Origin: Elymus sibiricus
Lineage: Eukaryota; Streptophyta; Magnoliopsida; Poales; Poaceae
DNA length: 64,000 nt
NCBI GenBank assembly: GCA_039707655.1
Contig: CM077665.1
Location: forward strand, 309,504,486-309,568,485
Direction: 5' to 3'
A program made the position numbers and the translations under genes. Shown here piece after piece: positions 54,154-64,000 of this stretch. The stretch's first letter is position 1; each line of letters opens with the position of its first letter. Under the pieces are notes generated by a model, which saw only the letters and a list, made by a program, of their open reading frames with translations, was not told where the DNA came from and did not search any database.

Positions 54154-55020
54154 ATGGATACTCATCCACTTGCTAATATTTTCAAAAGGCCAAATTATGA
54201 TGAACCAATTGCTAGTGAGTTGAGTGCACTTGATTATATCTATGAAGTTTCTTTTGAAAATCATGAATCTGAAAATTTTGATGAAGTGTTGAAGTTATAA
54301 ATTTATAAGGTGATTCATGATAGTCCCTTGAATGATGAGCATGATTGCAATGTTGCTAGTTTGAATTCTCTAAATATCCATGATGCTTATGATATGCAAA
54401 GCCACAAGCTTGAGGATGCTATGTTTGATAAAGATGATATTTTTTGTCCCCCAAGTTTTGATGAGAAAATTTATTATGATGATTGCATGCCTCCTATTTA
54501 TGGTGATGGTGATGACACGTATGCTATAATGAGTAATGATAACCATGAAACTTATCATCATGATTTTAATTTGCAAAGTGGTTATGTCAATCAAGTGTTT
54601 CATGATAGTTATTTTGTTGAGTTTGCTCCCACTACCATGAATGATAAGGAATTTGCTTATGTGGAGAGTAATGAAAATTCTATGCTTGTGAAATATGAAA
54701 AGAATGATTTATGTGATAGTTATATTGTTGAATTACTTCATGATGCTACTGAAATTCATTATGAGGGGGGAACATATGCTTGTAGGAATCGCAATAATAT
54801 CAAGTTTCCTCTCTATGTGTTTAAAGTTTTGAAGTTATGCTTGTTTTGCCTTCCTATGCTAGTTGATTCTTGTTCCCAAAAATTGTTTGCTCACAAAATA
54901 CCTATGCATAGGAAGTGGGTTAGACTTAAATGTGTTTTTCATGCTATTCATGATGCTCTTTTGCATATCTCAATTACTACTTTTTATGTGAGCATCATTG
55001 AAATCGTTATGCCTAGCTAG
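54154..55020 (+). pseudogene. Conserved ORF of unknown function in N elements, copy in N3 (early nonsense)
   Basis: One frame of 289 codons from the ATG at 54154 (MDTHPLANIF), with a TAA at codon 49 (54298-54300), where N1 has a Glu-Glu stretch. The frame then stays open to 55020. The central acidic part and the Cys-rich basic C-terminus match N1 and N2: YACRNRNNIKFPLYVFK, CLFCLPMLVDSCS, HRKWVRLKC. The end (YVSIIEIVMPS) is the longest of the three and may be the ancestral one. See the N1 copy for domain layout. Confidence 0.7.
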
Positions 55021-57220
55021 GGGCGTAAAACGATAGCGCTTGTTGGGAGGCAACCCAATGAATAAATTTATTATTGATTTTTTCCTTTCTGTTTTTGAGT
55101 GCTTTGCACATTATTACCTCTGTAGAAATTTTGTTTTATTGTTTTAATTAGTTTTTGTGCCAAGTAAGACCTTTGGGATGGTTTACGGTGATTGTTGATT
55201 TGGTTTTGCTGAAAAACAGAAACTTTTGCGCTCAGGCCAGGCATTTTATAAATTCACCAGAGCATCAATTGGATCTGAATTTTTTACACAAGATTTATAT
55301 ACAAATTTCCCTGATTGTCCTAATTTTTTAGAATTTTTGTAGTTACAGAAGTATTCGAAGTTTACAGATTGCTACAGACTGTTCTGTTTTTGACAGATTC
55401 TGTTTTTCTTTGTGTTGTTTGCTTATTTTGATGTATCTATGGGTTGTATCGAGGGGTATGAACCATGGAAAAGTTAGAATACAGTAGATATTACATCAAT
55501 ATAAATAAAGAATGAGTTCACAACAGTACCTAAAGTGGTGATTTATTTTTCTTATACTAACGGATCTCACGAGTTTTCTGTTGAGTTTTGTGTTGTGAAG
55601 TTTTCAAGTTTTGGGTAAAGATTTGATGGACTATGGAATAAGAAGTGGCAAGAGCCTAACCTTGGGGATGCCCAAGGCACTCCAAGCCATATTCAAGGAT
55701 ACCAAAGAGCCTAAGCTTGGGGACGCCCCGGAAGGCATCCCCTCTTTCGTCTTCAATCCATCGGTAAATTTACTTGAGGCTATATTTTTATTCACGACAT
55801 GATATGTGTTTTGCTTGGAGCGTCTTGTATGATATGAGTCTTTGATTTTTAGTTTGATACAATCATCCTTCCTGCACACATATTTTGAGAGGGACACGCT
55901 GAATTGTGAATTTATTAGAATACTCTATGTGCTTCACTTATATCTTTTGAGCTAGGCAATGTTGCTCTAGTACTTCACTTATATCTTTTTAGAGCACGGT
56001 GGTGTCTTTATTTTATAGAAATAATTGAACTCCCGTACCTCACTTATATTATTTTGAGAGTCTTTGAACAGCATGGTAATTGGTTTAGGTTATGAATTTA
56101 GTCCTAATATAATGGGCATCCAAGAGGGATATAATAAAAACTTTCATATAAAGTGCATTGAATACTATGAGAAGTTGGATTCCTTGCATATAGTTTTGAG
56201 ATATAAAGATGGTGATGTTAGAGTCATGCTAGTGAGTAATTGTGGAATGGTAAAAATACTTGTGTTAAAGTTTGTGATTCCCGTAGCATGCACGTATGGT
56301 GAACCGTTATGTAACGAAGCCGGAGCATGATTTGTTTAATGATTGTCATCCTTTGTGTGAGGGTCGGGAGCGCGCGATGGTTAACTCCTACCAACCTCTC
56401 CCCTAGGAGCATGCGTCTAATACTTTGCTTCGATAACTAATAGATTTTTCCAATAAGTATGTGAGTTCTTTATGACTAATGTGAGTCCATGGATTATACG
56501 CACTCTCACCCTTCCACCATTGCTAGCCTCTCTAGTACCGCGCAACTTTCGCCGGTGCATTAAACCCACCTTCCTCAAAACAGCCACCATATACCCTTCC
56601 TCAAAACAGCCACCATACCTACCTATTATGGCATTTCCATAGCCATTCCGAGATATATTGCCATGCAACTTCCACCGTTCCGTTTTTTTTTGACACGCAC
56701 CATCATTGTCATATTGCTTTGCATGATCGTAAGACAGCTAGCATGATGTTTTCATGGCTTGTCCGTTTTTGATGTCATTTGCTATGCTAGATCGTTGCAC
56801 ATCCCGGTACACCACTGGAAGCATTCATATAGAGTCATATCTTGTTGTAGGTATCGAGTTGTAAGTAAATAAAAGTGTGATAATCATCATTACTAGAGCA
56901 TTGTCCCATGAGAGGAAAGGATGATGGAAGCTATGATTCCCTCACAAGTAGGGATGAGTCTCAGGACTTTACAAATAATAAAAGTGGCCAATGAAGCCCA
57001 AATAAAAAAAAGAGGCCAAAGATGCCCACCAAAAAAAAGTAAGAGAAAAAAAATGAGAGAAAAGAGAGAAGGGACAATGCTACTATCTTTTTTCCACACT
57101 TGTGCTTCAAAGTAGCACCTCGATCTTCATGATAGAGAGTCTCCTATTTTTTGTCACTTTCATATACTAGTGGGAATTTTTCATTATATAACTTGGCTTG
57201 TATATTCCAATGATGGGCTT
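55021..57220 (+). other. N3 3' non-coding region with hairpin pair
   Basis: Hairpin 1: CTTGGGGATGCC (55661) with GGCACTCCAAG (to 55686), where one G-C pair has become G-U. Hairpin 2: GGGGACGCC (55719-55727) with GGCATCCCC (55734-55742), one mismatch. TTCACTTA repeats at 55925-56060. From about 56060 the sequence differs from N1 and N2, with an A-rich stretch at 57000-57070. No convincing gene. Confidence 0.55.
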
Positions 57221-58488
57221 CACTACAGGAATCAGGTTCTTTGCCGTCCGCCATGGCAGACGGCAAAGGCACAACCACGGACGGCAAAGACCTTTGTCGT
57301 CTGCTAGCGGACGGCACAATTTTGGGCCGAATAATATCCGGCAAAGAGGTCCTTTGCCATCTGCCTTGGCACAGCGGACGGCAAAGATTTTTTGCTGTCG
57401 GCCTGCAGACGGCAACGAGCGCGGACGGCGAAGTTTGACATTAGCACCGTTAGGTGGCTAACGGGACCTCACAAACTCTTTGCCGTCTGCCATGCACGGC
57501 CCCACACAAGCCTTTGCCGTCTGCCCTGGACGGCCCCACACAAAACCTTTGCCGTCTGCCGTGGACGGCCCCACACATACCCTTTGGCGTCCGCCCCCTC
57601 TATGCCGACGGCCACCGTCGGCATAGAAGCCACCCTTTGCCGTCCGCCTCCGCTATGCCGACGGTGGCCGTCAACAAAGAAACCAAATGGCCCGCGGCCT
57701 CGCGCTCCCAGGGTTAACAGTTGGCTACCACGTGTCCTCTTTGCCGACGGCGGCCGTCGGCATAGCGGCTTTGCCGTCCGGGGCAGATGGCAAAGAGGTT
57801 GTATTGCCTCTTTTTTGTTTGTTTTTGTTATATTCACTACAGGAATCAGGGAATTTGCCGTCCGCCATGGCAGACGGCAAAGGAGCAACCACGGATGGCA
57901 AAGAACTTTGCCGTCTGCCAGCGGACGGCAAAATTTTGGGACGAATAAAGCCCGGCAAAGAGGTCCTTTGCCGTCTGCCATCACACAGCGGACGGCAAAT
58001 ATTTGTTGCCGTCGGTCTGCAGACGGCAAAGAGCCCGGACGGCGAAGTATGACGTTAGCACCATTAGGTATCTAACGGGACCTCACCAGAGTCTTTGCCG
58101 TCAGCCCCTGGACGGCAAACACACAAAACATTTGCCGTCTGCTGTGCCAGGCCCCACACAAGCCTTTGCCGTCTGCTGTGCCAGGCCCCTCACAAACACT
58201 TTGCCGTCTGCCGTGGATGGCCCCACACAAACGCTTTGCCATCGGCCCCCGCTATGCCAACGGCCACCGTCAGCAAAGAATCAACCCTTTGCCGTCCGCC
58301 CCGCTATGCCGACGGTGGCCGTCGGCAAAGAAGCCAATTGGCCCGCGGCCTGCCGCTCCCAGGGTTAACAGGTACCTGCCACCTGTCATCTATGCCGACG
58401 GCGGCCGTCGGCAAAGCAGTCTTTGCCGTCCGGGGCAGAAGGCAAAGAGGATGTATTGCCTCTTTTTTGTTTGTTTTTGTTATATTCA
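57221..58488. repeat. C1 duplicated left terminus with subterminal repeats
   Basis: CACTACAGGAATC occurs at 57221 and 57835. The two units (57221-57834 and 57835 to about 58488) align throughout: palindromic CCATGGCAGACGGCAAAG start, GACGGCAAAGA repeats, TTAGCACC(G/A)TTAGGT, CGTCTGCC-GGACGGCCCCACACA repeats, CTCCCAGGGTTAACAG, CCGTCCGGGGCAGA and TTTTTTGTTTGTTTTTGTTATATTCA. The first unit is followed directly by the second CACTA end. Confidence 0.9.
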
Positions 58489-58789
58489 ACAATTATACAA
58501 CAACAATATATATATATTTCACAGCAACAATATCCCTGTCATATGGATATGATCAACCAACAATTATACCAAATTAAAAGTATCAAATGTCACATTGTTC
58601 ACCATATTACATTAGTTTCATCCATACATACATAGTCTCATACATAGGAAGAAAGTTTAATGTAAGTTCATCGATAAAAAATGAAAACAGAAAGTAAACA
58701 CTAGCACTACATCAAAGCAAGCTGCCATGAACTCAATCAAATCTGCAAAATTGGAAATAAGAAAGTTAGAATAAGAATACTAGAAGAAG

Positions 58790-58870
58790 TAGAAGATCTA
58801 GAAGAAGAAGATGATGAAGAAGTATTTTTCTTCTCTCTCTTTCTCCTCTTGTTTTTCTTCTTCTTATTGC
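58790..58870. other. Purine-rich block followed by pyrimidine-rich block
   Basis: An AGAAGAAG-rich stretch is followed by a TTCTTCTCTC-rich stretch; they are near complements and could form a long imperfect hairpin. No coding signal. Confidence 0.5.
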
Positions 58871-58879
58871 TTATTTGTG

Positions 58880-59170
58880 TCATTTTAGAGCTAACCTAGG
58901 TAATTATCACATTTTTGACCTAACTAAGCTTATTGTGTCATTTTGCAAGAAAATAAGCTAAGTCTATGGCTTCTATGAGGTTACCAAGTCTATTATGCCA
59001 TTTTTGAGTTAACTAAGCTTATTATGTCATTGTGGAGGAAACAATGCTAAATATAGGTCATTTTAGAGCTAACTTAGGTACAATATGTCATTTTGGAGGT
59101 AAGTAAGCTTACTATGTCTTTTTATAGGAAACAAAGCTAACTTAGGTAAAATATGACATTTGTCTAAGTG
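58880..59170. repeat. C1 degenerate tandem repeats
   Basis: Units with GCTAACTTAGG or ACTAAGCTTA followed by TATGTCATTTT, about 35-70 bp apart. Non-coding, between terminus and second gene. Confidence 0.65.
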
Positions 59171-59249
59171 CTAAGTTTGTCTTTGTGCTAAGTTTGTCTA
59201 AGTGCAAAGTTTGTCTTTGTTTGAGAAAATGAGCCAAGTAAGTGGCATA

Positions 59250-61790
59250 TTACGGCTTACCGTCCTCGTCATCACGGAGGTGAATCATCGGGGTTCCTCG
59301 GGCCGGTTTCACCTCGAGCACTACTTGGCCCTGGAGAAGGATCGTGCGATGCGGCTCAGGAGTTATGCTGCACCAAAGATCATTTGCGTTAGAATGATGA
59401 CGCTGAAACGTTAAGACTAGTAACTAATGAACATTGAAATGAAACTCACCGTTCCAGCCGTGGTAATGACTGGCATCGGCGGAGGGGTCTGGCCGGTCTT
59501 CTCGCACAAAGTCTGCACATTTGGTTTTGACAACTGTATCATATTGGTTATTAATGCAAAGAACATGTAGTGCATGATTTGGCTAATATGAAGAAGAAAC
59601 TTACCACGATGAGCTCGTACATGGCCCGGTTAGACGCATCGTTCCGTGCCCTCTCCTCCTCCAACAACCTAGCCGTCCTCTCCTCCAAATCCCTCTTCTC
59701 CTCCGCCGCCTGCCGGGCCTGTTCCGCCAGAAGCGCCTGGGTTGTCTCTCTCTCTTTCTGTAGAGCAGCCTGCAACACAACTCCTCGTTAGCATTGTAAT
59801 CATCTTTGTTCGCACACACAATGTAATGGAGGAAAGCTATCTCAGTCCGTATGACTAACCTCGATGGCGAGCTGGACTGGCAGTGGACGAGGCGTCATCT
59901 CAGGGCAGGAGCTCGTTTGGCGCGCCTTGATCTGCCGGAGAGTGCGCGAAGACCGTATAAGTCCATCTCCAATGGCTATATGGCCATGGGGTCTCCCGTC
60001 GCCAGCTATCATCACCAGGTCTGGATCAATAGGATTCTGGCTCGGGTTGAAGTCCTCCCCATTCACCGCCTTTCCCACATCTCTGTACCTCACGAGCTTG
60101 TTGTGGGAGGAGATGTTGGTGAAGTTCTGGGGATTATCGAGGTCAGACTCAGAGAATGCCTTGGCCTTCTTGTACGAGGCAGTATGGGCCATGGCATAGA
60201 GGTCGTACACCTGTGGCACCTCCATCTTATTGTATTGCGCCTACAAGAGAGGAACAAACTATTAAAAAAGGGGTCAAGCTAGCATCAAAAAATGAATTGC
60301 AGGAATCATGAAGCAAACCACATACCCAGTTCCGCCCGAACTGAAATAAGTTGGCACTGCCTTGATGGTGTGGCACACCTTCCATTTGGGCACGCCGTTC
60401 CTTGGCATCGTCGTGGACGGCTCACCATTCGTCAGAGCACCACTCATTCACCAACGCCTCCCAACAATCCATCTTATCCGCACACCATCTCGGGGGCACC
60501 TAAGTTAGTAAAGATAAATTTGAGAGATACGCCTACGAATCAAAGCAAGGAAACTAAGTACAAGGCCTTAAGAATAGATAATTACCTTCATGTACTGCTC
60601 CTTGTCCAGAAACTTTCGGCGGGACGACGACTTGTCCTTCTTAATACGCCGTGAGGTGTAGTAGTCTCGAACAGCCTGTACCCGAGCCTCGTGCCGTAAG
60701 TTCTGTAGTAGGCGCCTGCACTCGTAATCGATAAGCTTTGCCGCGGCCTCCTCGTATCCCTCCTCACACCTGTAGAAGGTCTGCAATCAAACGAGAGAAC
60801 ACTGATTAGTACAATAAATAGCTATTATTGATTTTTAATTGTGTAAAGGAGAAATTACCCAGAACTTTCTGATCACCATGTCGGCCCTCGTGTGGCACAA
60901 CACATCGTCGATCATCTCCTCCGGCGGGGCCGGGGCAGCCAAGTAGTGCTCCCATTTCAATCCTAACTCTGGAAGCTGACCCTCGCCGGGCAACGTGACA
61001 AACCCCGGGAAGTTATGCCGTAAAAGCACACCAAGGATGGAGTTGGGCCTGCGGACATCCTTGGCGTGAATCCAACCCCTGCAGTATGACAACACATTAG
61101 ATACGTGAAGAAACATGAAGACAAAAGGTTTAAAAAGAGTAAATGCACTTACTTCAGTGACTCGGGCCTAATCGGCCACCTCTGCTCGCGGGTCGCCGGC
61201 ACGGGCGGGAGCCGTGTACACCCACGCTGGTAGACGGTGGCCCCCTCAGCCACCTCGTCCCCGCTATCAAGAAGCTGATCCCCGCCACCATCAGCATGGC
61301 CACTCGGCTCCGGCTGATGCAGATCCGGCCAGGTATCCCATCCGGTCGAAGCGTGTGGAGTCTCGTAGGACGAAGCGTCTGGCACAGGAGTCTCGCGGGA
61401 CGAAGCGTCTGGCACAGGAGTCTCGCGGGTGGCCGCGTCTGAGATAGAAGGATCGTCGACCCGAGGCTCATGGACAGGAGTCCTTGTAGCCTCCACCTCA
61501 GACGGGTCCACCGTAGCAGTCCTGTGCTCGGGTGAATCAACTGGGGGTGGCGGGGAGGAAGGCGTAGCAGCCTTCCTACCTCTCCCGCGGCCACGTGTAA
61601 CTTTAGGAGCCTTCCTACCTCTCCCCCGACCTCCTCTCCCGGTCGGCAACTTCGCCGACGAAGAAGCGCCCTCAGGTGTCCCAATACTGTCGTACAACGC
61701 TCTCCGGAGAGTTTGGGGTGGAATGGAAGTACCCCTCCCACCACGCGCCGACGAAGGAGCCTCGGATCGCTCTCGACCCGCGCCCACCAT
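59250..61790 (-). pseudogene. C1 second gene (Transposase_24-like, TNPA position), 8 exons, one stop
   Basis: Minus-strand exons: 61790-61153, 61078-60859, 60780-60586, 60499-60326, 60240-59860, 59769-59605, 59533-59450, 59402-59250. All junctions are GT-AG and phase-consistent; the sum is 670 codons with stop. Order of features: a basic Arg/Gly-rich and Ser/Pro-rich N-terminus with three PVPDASS(R/Y)ETP-like repeats, WEHYLAAPAPPEEMIDDV, then RRLLQNLRHEARVQAVRDYY and KDKSSSRRKFLDKEQYMK, the WC-DKM-CWEALV block, the VYDLYAMAHTASYKKAKAF block, a Glu/Arg-rich coiled coil (EQARQAAEEKRDLEERTARL), and a short C-terminus. The middle resembles the plant Transposase_24 (Ptta/En/Spm) family; by analogy it binds subterminal repeats. 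TGA at 60422-60424 (after EW) breaks exon 4. Confidence 0.8.
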
Positions 61791-61937
61791 CTTTCAACAC
61801 CTGCCATGACAAAGAGTAAATGAAATTAGTACAACATAAAAAAATTGAATACCGACATGAATAATAATATGTATATATATAATTTGAGTGTATCATCATC
61901 ATGTATATAATAAAAATTGCATAATACCTGACATGAA

Positions 61938-64000
61938 CTAATAATAATCTTCATCGTCTATATATGCTCCGGGATCAATAAATGCATCGTCATCATCACT
62001 ATCATCAATAAATGCATCATCATCATCACTATCGGGAACAACATGTGGAAGGCCTCCTTTATGTAATCGGTCAAGCATTGAGAGGTCATCCGCAGCAGTA
62101 ACCTCTTCTTCTTCCGTCTCTTCTTGTTCTGGCTCAGGGGTGAAGTCGGATTCACTGTCGCTGTCTACTTCAATGTTCTGGGGTGAAGTAGAGCGGTTCT
62201 TGAAACGTTTTTTGGAAAGACGTGTTTCTTGGAAGAATTCTCCTTCATATGTGTCTGGGTTAATGTGAGGTTCATAATCATCTTCATTGAGGGGAGGTGG
62301 TCTAAAACGTGGTGGCACATCATAAACAACATCCCAACCATTCAGATTTGGATCAGTTTGGCAGGCCCACGGTAGATAAAAAACTTGGGTCGCCTGTTGA
62401 GCCGTAATATAGACATCGGGAACATCTAAATGGGTGCATTGTTTGATTTCGACTAGCCCTATATGTTCATGAGTCCTTCTAGTCTCCTTCGGCTGGAACC
62501 AATAACATTTGAAGACTACGACGTTTGGTGGGTTTTCACCAAGGAATATAAGTTCATAAATTGCTTCAACTCTTCCATAATACTCGACACCTCCTTCGCC
62601 GATAGCAGAGACACAACAATTTGTAGACTTTCGGTCGGGCATAGATAGCTCTTTGCCAAAAGTACGAAAGCGATACCCGTTGATGTCGTATTTGTCAAAT
62701 GAACGGACCTTATAGTCAAAACCATTAGCGACTTGTCTCAATTCGGAGTCCATAGACTCTACATTAGCCTACAAGTTTAATACGAAAGGATTGTTGCATT
62801 AGCCGCAAACTCGACGAAGAAATGAAATGGTCTAATGGAAATTACCGTTTGTTTGAACCAAGAGATGAAACCGGGATAGCCGCCTCCATGCTTTGCCAGA
62901 AGCTCATACTCTTCGATGGAATCCTTTTGGATCACCGCTCCATCCGAGAATTTGGCGACATATCGACTGTATCACATATCCGGGAATAAGAGCATTTCAA
63001 AGGAATTAGAAGTTGCGAAACAATGTACCGAGAACTTACTCGATGTACGGCCGCACTTCTGTTAGGTTGTTGAAGATATACAACGAAATGGTCTGCCATT
63101 CTTCGACATCCAACGCTATTGCTTTCGAAGCACCGGCTGGTGCGAGCTTCCCTTTGAATAGGCTGAGGTTGGATCGACCTTTTTCATGGTCGCCATCATT
63201 GTACCGAGGCGTCGGATTATGCAAATGACGATTCTTGGCTTCGTAGTGTGTTGTCACGAAGTTTGCCGCCTCCTCAGTAATGAATGCCTCGGCCATCGAT
63301 GCTTCAATTCTACGTTTATTTTTACATTTTGCTCGAAGCGTCTTCTGCATCCTCTCAGTTGCGAAGCACCAACGATTTTGCATGGGCCCCCCCAATCTTG
63401 CCTCGGTCGGGAGATGCAAAATCAAATGCTGCATTGGATTAAAGAATCCCAGTGGAAAGATCTTTTCTAACTTGTAGATCAACTCTGGCGCCAACTCTTC
63501 CAGTTCATCTAGCATGTCAGGCGATAGTTCTTTCGCACAAAGAGCACGGAAGAAATAGCCCAGCTCTGCCAGTACTAGCCGTTCATCCTCAGGGATAAAG
63601 CCACGCAACATCACCGGCATTACCCGCTCAAGCCATATGTCAAGACTCGCTCCCCTCTTTAGATTCGCTGCATACCCATCGGGGAACATCAACTGCATTT
63701 TCACCCACAAGATCATTTCCCTCATAGCTGGCCTTCCAAGCTTGAACCATGCCTTTGGCTTCCTCCAGTTCTTCTTTCCTTTCGGTTGTCGCATGTTTTG
63801 TAACGGTCTATCACATAGAGCCTCCTGATCGACTCTAGCCTTAGGATTATCCTTTGACTTCCCCTCTATGCCGAACAATGTACCAAAAAGGGCCTCGGCG
63901 ATATTCTTTTTAGTGTGCATCACGTCGATGTTGTGTGGGCAAAGGAGGTCTTTAAAGTAAGGCAGATCCCACAAGCATATCTTGTGAGTCCAGGCGTGTT
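61938..64000 (-). CDS. C1 transposase (TNPD/TNP2-like), 3' exons, 5' end beyond window
   Basis: Exons on minus: from beyond 64000 to 63040, 62966-62846, 62768-61938; donors GTAAGT and GTAATT, acceptors ACAG and GTAG, phases 2 and 0. The first exon contains WDLPYFKDLLCPHNIDVMHT and KNIAEALFGTLF (Transposase_21), then MPVMLRGFIPEDERLVLAEL, FFRALCAKELSPDMLDEL and FFNPMQHLILHLPTEA (DUF4218). The last exon has EYYGRVEAIYEL, NVVVFKCYWF, TQVFYLPWA and WDVVYDVPP (DUF4216) and a long acidic tail with DSDDDDAFID repeats. This is the standard C-terminal layout of grass CACTA transposases. No stop or frameshift is seen in the visible part. Confidence 0.9.

Larger units (their letters stand above)
52337..57220 (+). 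mobile_element. N3: LTR retrotransposon lacking gag and pol, 5' part
   Basis: Inserted in R3 at GACGG (52332-52336). LTR 52337-53921, primer site 53933-53950, conserved ORF 54154-55020, hairpin pair 55661-55742. C1 interrupts it at 57220, so its polypurine tract and 3' LTR lie beyond the window. Most similar to N1. Confidence 0.85.
57221..64000. mobile_element. C1: Caspar-like CACTA (En/Spm) DNA transposon, left part
   Basis: The left terminus CACTACAGGAATC at 57221 follows CTT of N3; TTTGCCGTCTGCC-type subterminal repeats run to about 58460. Two minus-strand genes: a second gene (59250-61790) and an En/Spm-type transposase (61938 to beyond the edge). The right end is outside the window. Insertion in N3 makes it the youngest layer of the nest. 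Confidence 0.9.

Noticed and set aside
57237..58470. Several overlapping frames in the C1 terminal repeats
   Set aside because: They come from short TTTGCCGTC-type repeats without internal stops and contain no domain; the region is subterminal repeat DNA.

Overview
This window looks like nuclear intergenic DNA of a large grass genome, most likely a Triticeae species (wheat, Aegilops or barley group). The evidence is wall-to-wall nested transposable elements: Ty3/gypsy LTR retrotransposons of Athila and Tat type whose LTRs begin TGATACGTCTCCAACG, a Caspar-like CACTA transposon with TTTGCCGTCTGCC subterminal repeats, and small Stowaway-like MITEs. Introns have GT-AG borders. I see no bacterial or organellar genes and no gene that clearly lies outside a mobile element. 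Family names are given only as likenesses, because no database search could be run.

Layout. 1-13012 is the right-hand part of a DNA transposon (T1) whose right end reads CACTGGTGCAGC when read inward. It is filled with an AAACGGTT / GTGTGCGATG repeat motif and carries gene-like cargo: three RNase D/WRN-type exonuclease copies (809-3373), a candidate zf-XS gene (4431-5545) and a multi-exon B3-domain gene (9597-12112). T1 sits in the 3' LTR of an Athila-like gypsy element on the minus strand (R1, 13013-30831; gag-pol 25038-29764). R1 also contains N1 (15970-24331), a complete LTR element without gag or pol, and N1 itself holds a solo LTR (20078-21582). The 5' LTR of R1 was hit by R2 (from 30832; 870-bp LTR). 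R2 was hit by N2 (31737-39121, complete) and by R3, a Tat-like gypsy (from 41221; gag-pol 41821-48228 on plus, a spliced antisense gene 49214-52336 on minus). R3 was hit by N3 (from 52337), and N3 by the CACTA element C1 (from 57221), which runs off the right edge. The chain R1 > R2 > R3 > N3 > C1 is five levels deep. The two closed LTR insertions and the solo LTR have matching 5-bp target duplications. The other insertions show only one end here.

How the parts work together. R1 and R3 encode, or once encoded, gag, protease, reverse transcriptase/RNase H and integrase; both are broken by stops. N1, N2 and N3 encode none of these. They share the tRNA-Asp-type primer site and a TAAGCTTGGGG polypurine tract with R1, so they were probably moved in trans by an R1-like element. 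All three also carry one conserved ORF of unknown function (about 280 residues) and a pair of conserved hairpins built on a copy of the polypurine-tract 15-mer. C1 carries two minus-strand genes, an En/Spm-type transposase (TNPD) and an eight-exon second gene. The items most worth pursuing are the ORF plus hairpin pair of the N elements, the spliced antisense gene of R3, and the gene cargo of T1.
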